The position numbers were made by a program, and so were the translations under genes. This document shows, piece by piece, positions 1 to 6,174 of a DNA stretch of 12,262 nucleotides (positions are counted from its first letter, which is position 1; the number at the start of each line of letters is the position of its first letter). Below the pieces are notes generated by a model, which searched no databases, was not told where the DNA came from, and saw only the letters and a program-made list of their open reading frames with translations. The DNA comes from Eubacteriales Family XIII. Incertae Sedis bacterium (GTDB lineage: Bacteria > Bacillota > Clostridia > Peptostreptococcales > Anaerovoracaceae): positions 1-12,262 of the forward strand of contig JAISML010000226.1 of NCBI GenBank assembly GCA_031276775.1. Direction: 5' to 3'.

Positions 1-89
1 TTGCCGCCGCCGCCGCCGATCCCGACCACGATGATTTTCGCCGACGTTTCAACATCGCGTTCAAACACCAATCTTCCTTCCTGTAACAT
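1..89 (-). CDS. ftsZ: FtsZ, N-terminal fragment (cut by window edge)
   Basis: Only the first 29 codons plus two bases are inside the window. FtsZ is the tubulin-like GTPase that polymerises into the Z ring and recruits the divisome. The visible residues run from MLQEGRLVFERDVETSAK into IIVVGIGGGGG, which matches the start of FtsZ: a short acidic N-terminal peptide, then the first beta strand and the glycine-rich nucleotide-binding loop, normally followed by Asn (the two remaining bases, AA, fit Asn). The ATG at 89 is preceded by GGGAGG (100-105) with a 10-nt spacer. It is the last visible gene of the cluster, 262 nt downstream of ftsQ and with its own promoter candidate. The catalytic T7 loop and C-terminal tail lie outside the window. 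Confidence 0.96.
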   Translation of the reverse strand, partial: MLQEGRLVFERDVETSAKIIVVGIGGGGG

Positions 90-99
90 TCTGTCACAT

Positions 100-105
100 C
101 CTCCC
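100..105 (-). promoter_or_regulatory. Shine-Dalgarno sequence of ftsZ
   Basis: GGGAGG on the minus strand sits 10 nt upstream of the ATG at 89. It fixes that start: the nearer ATG, inside GGATGTGA, is followed at once by a stop codon. Confidence 0.85.
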
Positions 106-176
106 AAAACACCGACCGCCGCCGATTCGGATCCGCTCACCCGACATCGGCCAATCGTCTTTGAACATAATAATTG

Positions 177-187
177 ATTATATCATA
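177..187 (-). promoter_or_regulatory. Extended -10 promoter for ftsZ
   Basis: On the minus strand the sequence reads TATGATATAAT, a perfect TATAAT (177-182) with a TRTGn extension, the Gram-positive extended -10 form. The -35 at 16-18 nt is poor (best about 3 of 6), as is usual when the extension is present. Transcription should start near 170, giving a leader of roughly 80 nt before the ATG at 89. It lies in the only sizeable non-coding gap near the end of the cluster and would allow ftsZ to be expressed independently of the upstream operon. Confidence 0.7.
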
Positions 188-241
188 ACCGACAGCGCGT
201 TTGTAGCATTTTTGCAAGATACGTCCATACCGGCGCAATTG

Positions 242-305
242 CCGTTTCCGATCAAATCAAAGTCGGACGGACACGCCCCGGCCGCGCCGCGCCGACCGGA
301 AACGG
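242..305 (-). repeat. Long inverted repeat between ftsQ and ftsZ
   Basis: The arms 294-305 and 242-253 (CCGTTTCCGGTC and GATCGGAAACGG on the minus strand) pair over 12 positions, 11 Watson-Crick plus one G-U in RNA. They are separated by a 40-nt G+C-rich loop. The element starts about 50 nt after the ftsQ stop and precedes the ftsZ promoter. No U-tract follows, so it is not a standard intrinsic terminator. It could slow or process read-through transcripts. Chance cannot be excluded in this G+C-rich stretch. Confidence 0.35.
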
Positions 306-351
306 GACGGCGCGCAGGCGCGGATTCATATCGCGGACGGACGCTGCGGTT

Positions 352-1269
352 TCACGCGTCCTCCGCGGGCGTAAACGTGCAAGTCCCGTTTCCGCTCATG
401 ATGATCGTGCCGCGTTCCACATTCTGCGCCCGGAGATCCAGGATCACCTTTTTCAGCGCTTCGATGTTTTTTTCGAGGTTGGCGTAAGTCCCCTTGCAGA
501 TCAGCCCGTCGTAGACGTAAGCCTTCACCACGATGTCCGAAGCGAGGATCCGCTTGAAAAACAGATCGCTTTTTTCCACGGTCCGGAGAAAGCGTATCGT
601 ATCCGCAAGCAGGGCGTTTTCCGTGACGACGAGCGCCTCTCCCGGCTTGGCTTTCGTGATCTTCAGGTTTTCCACGATCGGCAGCGGCGGCGGCTCGGCC
701 GTTTCCCGAAGCGCCATGCCGTCATAGTCCACGACCGTATATTTCTCGCCGTTCCTGACGATGAACCGTTCCGTGCGCTCCCTGACCGAAATGACGATGG
801 TATGAAAAGGCTTCCGGGAGATCTCCGCAACTTCGATGTAGGGATCCGAGAGCAGACGTTCCTCCGCTTTGCCCATGCTCGTTTCGAACATGTTCGTTCC
901 GATGCGCACCCCCGAGAGCTCTGCAATCCGCTTGTTCGTATAATGCGTATTGCCTTCCGTTTCGATCACGCGGACGTTGAACAGATCGGAGGTTATGAAA
1001 AAGTACAATCCGACGCCCAACGCGACGATGAGGAGGAATTTCAGCAGATAATGCTTTTTCCTACGTTTCTTTCGCTTCCGTCCGGCATCGCGCCGATCCG
1101 CATGCGCATATTCCGCGTCCGCCCTGTCCGCCCGCGTCTCGGCATTGCTCCATTTTGCGTTTTGAGCGGCGCTCCGCCCGTTTCCGCGATCGGGCGATTC
1201 CCGATCCAATCCGCCCCGATCGGTTCTTTCCTGTTTTTCGGCACGATGATCGTGAAACCTCTTTTTCAT
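352..1269 (-). CDS. ftsQ: Cell division protein FtsQ/DivIB
   Basis: This is a divisome membrane protein that bridges to FtsL/DivIC and the septal synthase. The 305 residues comprise a cytoplasmic tail of about 72 residues rich in Arg, Lys, Asp and Glu, a single transmembrane helix (about 74-93), a POTRA domain (about 97-166, starting LFNVRVIETEGNTHYT) and a beta domain (to about 285) with a short C-terminal tail. The long charged tail is more like DivIB of Firmicutes than the short tail of proteobacterial FtsQ. The ATG at 1269 overlaps the murG stop by 4 nt (ATGA), with AAGG/GGAG just upstream, so the pair is probably translationally coupled. murC and ftsA, which often neighbour ftsQ, are absent. 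Family assignment rests on position, topology and the POTRA pattern, since primary sequence is poorly conserved. Confidence 0.94.
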   Translation of the reverse strand: MKKRFHDHRAEKQERTDRGGLDRESPDRGNGRSAAQNAKWSNAETRADRADAEYAHADRRDAGRKRKKRRKKHYLLKFLLIVALGVGLYFFITSDLFNVRVIETEGNTHYTNKRIAELSGVRIGTNMFETSMGKAEERLLSDPYIEVAEISRKPFHTIVISVRERTERFIVRNGEKYTVVDYDGMALRETAEPPPLPIVENLKITKAKPGEALVVTENALLADTIRFLRTVEKSDLFFKRILASDIVVKAYVYDGLICKGTYANLEKNIEALKKVILDLRAQNVERGTIIMSGNGTCTFTPAEDA

Positions 1270-2399
1270 CTCCGCCTTTCAACGCTTTCCAGAATATGAT
1301 CGTGGATGATGTCCGTCGCGTCGGGTCGTCCCAAGGCTTTCGCCGCATCGGACATTCTGTTCAACACCGCTTTGTTGGCTTTCAATCGCAGCACTTCGTC
1401 CCGCAAGGTCTTTGGCGTCAGTTTTCCTTCGTCCATGAGGATCGCCGCGCCTCGATCCCCGAGCGTCCTTGCGTTGAAATACTGATGATTCCCCGTGACG
1501 TTGGGCGACGGGATGAGGATGGAAGCCCGCCCGGTGACCGCAATCTCCGAGACCGTCATCGCGCCGCTCCGCGCGATGATCAAATCCGACGCGGCGAAGT
1601 ATTCATGAATGCTCTCCGAATATTCGATGACATGTATCTTCCGGTTCCGCGTCACGCCCGCGTCTGAGAGTTTCCGTACGACGTCTTTGTGCATCTTCGC
1701 GCCCGTAATGAAAAACACTTCGATACCGTTTTCGTCTTTCATGTCGATCAGCATGTCCGAAACCACCTCGTTGATGCGATCGGCCCCGTTGCTCCCTCCG
1801 AATACCAGCAAGGCCAAATCCCCCGGGGCGATTCCGATTTTCTCCCTGTAACGCATGGCGCCCGCCGTGAGAAAAGCGCGCCGCACAGGGTTGCCCGTCA
1901 CGACGATTTTGCGGGGATCCCTAAAATGTTTCGCACACTCCCCGAAAGCGACAAAGACCGTGTCCGCGTATTTTTCGGCCAATCTGTTCGCCATGCCCGG
2001 AATGACGTTCTGTTCGTGAATGAATGTTCCGAGCCCCGCCCGTCTCGCCTCCCGGATCACCGGACCGCAGACATAGCCGCCCGTTCCGACGGCGATGGTC
2101 GGCTCAAAGTCCGCAAAGATGCGCCGGATCTGCCGACCCGACGCCGCCAAATCCTTCAGCGCCGCAACATTCCTGAAAAGGTTGCGGCGATCAAAGCCCC
2201 GCACGTCGATGTAGCGGATCTCATACCCGTTGCGCTCCACGATCCCCGCGCCCATCTCCTTTTTCGCACCGATGAACAGGATCTCCGCGCCGGGATCTTT
2301 GCGCCGAATCTTCTCCGCGACCGACAAAGCCGGATACAGATGACCGCCGGAAGCGCCACCCGCCATGACGACCCGCAGTGCGCCTTTTGCATCTTTCAT
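1266..2399 (-). CDS. murG: UDP-GlcNAc:lipid I N-acetylglucosaminyltransferase MurG
   Basis: MurG transfers GlcNAc from UDP-GlcNAc to lipid I on the inner membrane face, giving lipid II. The 377 residues form the usual two-domain GT-B fold of GT28. The N-terminal glycine loop is GGASGGHLYPA (14-24), a mild variant of the common GGTGGH loop. HEQN is at 128-131, GNPVR at 169-173, GGSNGADRIN at 201-210, and the donor-binding region has RSGA (277-280), Glu285 and SPNVTGNHQ (298-306). The length is close to the usual 355-375. The ATG at 2399 overlaps the ftsW stop by 4 nt and has GGAGG 4 nt upstream inside ftsW. The downstream ftsQ start overlaps its own stop in the same way. Confidence 0.98.
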   Translation of the reverse strand: MKDAKGALRVVMAGGASGGHLYPALSVAEKIRRKDPGAEILFIGAKKEMGAGIVERNGYEIRYIDVRGFDRRNLFRNVAALKDLAASGRQIRRIFADFEPTIAVGTGGYVCGPVIREARRAGLGTFIHEQNVIPGMANRLAEKYADTVFVAFGECAKHFRDPRKIVVTGNPVRRAFLTAGAMRYREKIGIAPGDLALLVFGGSNGADRINEVVSDMLIDMKDENGIEVFFITGAKMHKDVVRKLSDAGVTRNRKIHVIEYSESIHEYFAASDLIIARSGAMTVSEIAVTGRASILIPSPNVTGNHQYFNARTLGDRGAAILMDEGKLTPKTLRDEVLRLKANKAVLNRMSDAAKALGRPDATDIIHDHILESVERRR

Positions 2400-3619
2400 A
2401 CCGCCGCCTCCGTTTGCGGCGCCCCGGCCGCTTTCAATTTCCGGTTTCTCTTCTTCTCTTTCTTTTTCTTCTTATTGCGCGGCGGTCTTTCGGACATCCG
2501 CGAGATGTTCATCATGATGCCCATGGAGCCCATGAACAGCAGGATCGCGTTGCCGCCGTAACTGACCAAAGGCAGGGTGACGCCCGTGGGGGGCAACAGC
2601 CCGGTCACCACGCCGATGTTCATGACCACCTGCAGAGCCAGCATGACGGTGACGCCCGCCGCAGTCAGCATGGCGAATCGATCCGGCGCGTTGAGCGCCA
2701 CAAGCATACAGCGCCATATCAGCAGAAGATAGACGATGAGCAAAGCGATGCAGCCGATGAAGCCCAATTCCTCCCCGATGATTGCAAAGATGAAATCGTT
2801 TTGCGCCTCCGGAAGATAGAGGGCTTTCTGAACGCTGCGCCCCGGACCCGCGCCCGTCACGCCGCCGGCGCCGAGTGCCAAAATCGATTGGCAAAGCTGA
2901 TAAAATTCGCCTTGGGCGTCGGCAAAGGGATCCCAATAACCCATGAGGCGGTTTTTGTGTTCGCCGCCGTCATTGGTTAAGATCAGCGCGAACACAATCC
3001 CTCCGGCCGCGCCGAGCATGCCCGCGATGTGCAAAATATTGCCTCCTGCGAAGAAAAACATCGCAAGGATGATACCGCATACGATGAGCGCCGTGGACAG
3101 ATTGGGTTGCATATAGATCAAAATAAAATTGACGATCAGCAGAGCGGCGATCGGCAGGGTTCCGCGCTTAAACGAGCGTATTTGACGCCTGTACTTCGTG
3201 CAATACCACGCGACGAACCAGATAGACGTGATCTTCACAATCTCTCCGGGCATGAATGTGGTGGAACCGACCTTGATCCACCGCGTCGCGTAGTTCACCG
3301 TATGTCCGAGCGGCGTGAACAGCGCGCAGAGCAACAGAATGCCGCCCACCAACGCAAAAGGCGCAAGCGAGCGGTAAATTTTGTACGGAACGAACATGAG
3401 CGCGATCATGAAGACGAAACCTGCGGACGCCCAAAACGCACTGCGGAACAGGTAATGGTACGGACCGATATTCGCGTCTATGGTGCCGTAATAGCTGGCG
3501 CTGAACACCATAATCACGCCGAACACGGTGAGAATCAACACCAAGACAAGGAGAAAGAAGTCGCCGCGGACGCCGACGGACTTGATGAGGTTTTCCCCGT
3601 TTTTCTCACGGTCGCCCAT
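2396..3619 (-). CDS. ftsW: SEDS-family lipid II flippase/glycosyltransferase FtsW (SpoVE-like)
   Basis: FtsW is the polytopic septal peptidoglycan polymerase that pairs with a class B PBP. From the ATG at 3619 it has 407 residues with about ten hydrophobic segments. Family signatures are RWIKVGSTTFMPGEIVKI, QPNLSTA, QKALYLPEAQNDFIFA with the likely catalytic Asp275, IIGEELGFIG, and PPTGVTLPLVSYGG near the C-terminus. The frame is open upstream to 3772 but that part lies inside murD and lacks homology. The start chosen follows GGGAG with 10-nt spacing and overlaps murD by 14 nt. The C-terminus ends in a cytoplasmic tail very rich in Lys and Arg (RPPRNKKKKKEKKRNRK), longer and more basic than usual. 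Whether it serves vegetative division only or also sporulation (SpoVE role) cannot be told here. Confidence 0.97.
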   Translation of the reverse strand: MGDREKNGENLIKSVGVRGDFFLLVLVLILTVFGVIMVFSASYYGTIDANIGPYHYLFRSAFWASAGFVFMIALMFVPYKIYRSLAPFALVGGILLLCALFTPLGHTVNYATRWIKVGSTTFMPGEIVKITSIWFVAWYCTKYRRQIRSFKRGTLPIAALLIVNFILIYMQPNLSTALIVCGIILAMFFFAGGNILHIAGMLGAAGGIVFALILTNDGGEHKNRLMGYWDPFADAQGEFYQLCQSILALGAGGVTGAGPGRSVQKALYLPEAQNDFIFAIIGEELGFIGCIALLIVYLLLIWRCMLVALNAPDRFAMLTAAGVTVMLALQVVMNIGVVTGLLPPTGVTLPLVSYGGNAILLFMGSMGIMMNISRMSERPPRNKKKKKEKKRNRKLKAAGAPQTEAAV

Positions 3620-5096
3620 CCCGTTGTTTCTCCCTCCATTCTTCTTTCCGCGCCCGAAGCGCGCCGACAAGGCGTTTGAAATGATCGCCGCGCTCCTCAA
3701 ATCCGCCGTACATATCCCAACTGGCGCAGGCCGGGGACAGGAGTACCGTATCCCCCGGTTCGGCCAACGCAAAACCCCGTTCGACGCATTCCTCCATATC
3801 CGCGCAGATCAGCGCCCCGCGGAAACCCTCCGCCTCCGCCGTCCGCCTGAGCGCATCGGCGGTCTGTCCTATGAGCAGCAGGTGTGACACCTTGCCGCCA
3901 AAGGCCCGGATGAACGGCCGAAAATCCGCCTGTTTGTCGTAACCGCCCGCGATCAGGACGATTTGCGGCTGCGCGGCTGCGATGGCCCGCACGGACGCGT
4001 CCGGATTGGTTCCTTTGGAATCGTTCACAAATCGAATGCCGTCGATGACGTCCACCGGCTCCATGCGATGCGCCACGCCGCGAAATTCGGCGAGGGTCGC
4101 CGCGATGACCGACGGATCGACGCCGCCCCTGTGCGCGATGGCGGCGGCGGCCAAGGCGTTTTCAAGGTTGTGGACGCCGGGTATCCTGAGATCGGAAACG
4201 GCGGCAAGATCGACGGGAACCCCGCAGCCGGAGGCAAGGAAGATTCGTCCGCCCTCCGCAAAGGCGCCGCAATCGAGCCGGCGCGTCCTGCTGAACGGAA
4301 TCTTTGCCGCCTCCCCGGACGCAACCAAACGGCAAACCGCCTCATCGTCACGATTGTAGATCAGAAAGTCCTCCGCCCGCTGATTGGCGAATACTTTTGC
4401 CTTGGCCGCACCGTAACATTCCATGGTTCCGTGCCGATCCAAATGATCCGGCGTGATGTTCAATATGGCGGCGATCTTCGGTCGAAACCGACTCGTCGTT
4501 TCGAGTTGAAAACTGCTGACCTCCGTCACGAGCACGCGATCCCGTTTCGCTTGCAGCGCCGAACGGATCGCCGGTTCCCCGATGTTTCCCGTCACAGCGC
4601 TGTCGATGCCCGCGTTGCGAAACATCTCACCGACGAGGGCGGTGGTCGTGGTCTTGCCGTTCGTACCCGTGATGGCGATAAAGATTCCCCGATCCAGTTC
4701 GTAAGCCAATTCCAGATCGCCGGTAAGCGTCGCGCCCGCAGCGACGGCCGCCGTGACGAACGGCAGATCCGAGGGCACGCCGGGACTCATGACGATGTAG
4801 TCCCATCGCTCGGCGGGCGGCGTCCGCCCGAAAAACCCGCGCGCGCGCGACGCGCGGATCAGGTCGCGCGTCCGGGGATCCCTGCCCGGATCGCCCGCGT
4901 CGTAGACCGCCATGTCCGCGCCGAATGAGGACATCAGTTCCAACGCCGCGACGCCGGATTTTCCCATACCCACGATCAAAGCCTTTTTCCCTTTGTATTT
5001 GTTTTCCGAACCCACTGCCTGCCGCAATCCTCCGTTCCCGTGCAAAAACCGTTGGGCGGTATGCGTCTCCGGTATTCCTCCGCCCATCGCCCGCAT
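3606..5096 (-). CDS. murD: UDP-N-acetylmuramoylalanine--D-glutamate ligase MurD
   Basis: MurD adds D-Glu to UDP-MurNAc-L-Ala using ATP in the cytoplasm. Visible motifs are the Rossmann-like start GKKALIVGMGKSGVAA, the P-loop ITGTNGKTTTTA with Lys148, NITPDHLDRHG, FVNDSKGTNPDAS, and the C-terminal LLSPACASWDMYGGFEERG. All Mur ligase domains are present in order. Translated from the ATG at 5096 it is 496 residues, against about 440-460 in the family. The first 27-30 residues show no family similarity. A GTG at 5015, with GGAGG 13 nt upstream, would give 469 residues beginning VGSENKYKGKK and fits the family better. The ATG at 5096 is 19 nt after the mraY stop, with only a weak GGGGA upstream. 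The gene is certain but its start is not. Confidence 0.97.
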   Translation of the reverse strand: MRAMGGGIPETHTAQRFLHGNGGLRQAVGSENKYKGKKALIVGMGKSGVAALELMSSFGADMAVYDAGDPGRDPRTRDLIRASRARGFFGRTPPAERWDYIVMSPGVPSDLPFVTAAVAAGATLTGDLELAYELDRGIFIAITGTNGKTTTTALVGEMFRNAGIDSAVTGNIGEPAIRSALQAKRDRVLVTEVSSFQLETTSRFRPKIAAILNITPDHLDRHGTMECYGAAKAKVFANQRAEDFLIYNRDDEAVCRLVASGEAAKIPFSRTRRLDCGAFAEGGRIFLASGCGVPVDLAAVSDLRIPGVHNLENALAAAAIAHRGGVDPSVIAATLAEFRGVAHRMEPVDVIDGIRFVNDSKGTNPDASVRAIAAAQPQIVLIAGGYDKQADFRPFIRAFGGKVSHLLLIGQTADALRRTAEAEGFRGALICADMEECVERGFALAEPGDTVLLSPACASWDMYGGFEERGDHFKRLVGALRARKEEWREKQRDGRP

Positions 5097-5115
5097 TTGT
5101 TTCCCCGACCGCCGT

Positions 5116-6174
5116 TTACATGGACAATTGTAGCGCCATCACCGCGACGGAAACCGCGCCGAGTAAAAATGTCACGCCGATAAAGACGCCGACGACCCGT
5201 TGCTCGGACCAGCCGGACAACTCGAAATGGTGATGCAAAGGCGCCATTTTAAATACGCGTTTCCCCTTTCGAAGCTTATAACTCGCTACCTGTATTATAT
5301 CAGAAAGCGCCTCGACGACAAAGATCAGCCCCATGATCGGCAAAAACAGTTCCATGCCGAGCAAAAGCGCGGCGGTCGCAATGCCGCCCCCGATCGCGAG
5401 CGAACCCGTGTCTCCCATGAAGATCCTGGCCGGATGCCGATTGTAGATGAGAAAGCCGATGCACGCGCCGGCCAACGCGGAGAAAAACGTGGTGTCGAGC
5501 AGGTGATCCGTGATGACGAATACCTGCAAATCGTCCGGAACCCGCACTTCGGTCAGCGTCATGGCAAGGATCGCAAGCACCGGATAGAACAGGGACAGCA
5601 CTGTCGTCACGCCTCCCGCCAAACCGTCCAATCCGTCGGTGAGATTGACGCTGTTGACCATGGACACCACGATGAAAATAATGTAGGGAATGATCCACAG
5701 ACCAATGTCCACGCGCGTCCACAAAAACGGAATGAGGATCTCCGTGCCCGTGTCCGCAACGTAAACGCAATACAGCGCCACCCCGAGCGCGACGAACAAT
5801 TGCAACGCGATCTTCTGTTTTGCCGTAAGCCCCAGATTCCTGCGTCTTGTCACTTTCGTGTAATCATCCAAGAATCCGACAAAGCCGAAGATGAGCGCCA
5901 CCGTCAGGATTACCGCCGTATCGACCGAAAACCGCGCCGAGATCATGGCCGCCGCGCAACCGGAGATGAGACCCGCAAGGATGGCCGCGCCGCCCATCGT
6001 GGGCGTTCCCTCCTTTTGGCGATGCGCGTCCGGCACATCTTCATGGATGATCTGCGTCGTCTTCATGCGCCTGAAAAACGGGATCAGAGCCCGTGTGACG
6101 ACAGCCGTAACGCACAGGGCCACGCTCAATGGGATGAGAAAGTCGAGCGCGAGTGCAAAACCGAGATCGCTCAT
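5116..6174 (-). CDS. mraY: Phospho-MurNAc-pentapeptide translocase MraY
   Basis: MraY is an integral membrane enzyme that transfers phospho-MurNAc-pentapeptide to undecaprenyl phosphate, making lipid I. The start is the ATG at 6174 (MSDLGFALALDFL), giving 352 residues with about ten membrane segments. The frame stays open to 6447 but that stretch overlaps the murF C-terminus out of frame. Conserved elements are MGGAAIL, FLDDYTKV (Asp103-Asp104), NLTDGLDGLA (Asp180, Asp183), FMGDTGS (Asp255) and APLHHHFELSGW (His314-316), all expected active-site residues. The start overlaps the murF stop (ATGA) and is preceded by GGAGGGG. A possible internal promoter lies near its 3' end, within the SDIIQ codons. 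Confidence 0.98.
   Translation of the reverse strand: MSDLGFALALDFLIPLSVALCVTAVVTRALIPFFRRMKTTQIIHEDVPDAHRQKEGTPTMGGAAILAGLISGCAAAMISARFSVDTAVILTVALIFGFVGFLDDYTKVTRRRNLGLTAKQKIALQLFVALGVALYCVYVADTGTEILIPFLWTRVDIGLWIIPYIIFIVVSMVNSVNLTDGLDGLAGGVTTVLSLFYPVLAILAMTLTEVRVPDDLQVFVITDHLLDTTFFSALAGACIGFLIYNRHPARIFMGDTGSLAIGGGIATAALLLGMELFLPIMGLIFVVEALSDIIQVASYKLRKGKRVFKMAPLHHHFELSGWSEQRVVGVFIGVTFLLGAVSVAVMALQLSM
5294..5302 (-). promoter_or_regulatory. Possible internal promoter inside mraY, ahead of murD
   Basis: The minus strand reads TGATATAAT, a perfect extended -10 element (TGnTATAAT). It is formed by codons for Ser-Asp-Ile-Ile that use two ATA codons. The -35 is weak (TTGTCG at 16 nt spacing). 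A start near 5287 would feed murD, ftsW, murG and ftsQ about 190 nt downstream. It may be a chance match within coding sequence. Confidence 0.35.

Noticed and set aside
3620..3772. N-terminal extension of ftsW
   Set aside because: The 51 extra codons lie within the conserved end of murD and show no FtsW similarity, whereas the ATG at 3619 starts just before the first membrane segment.
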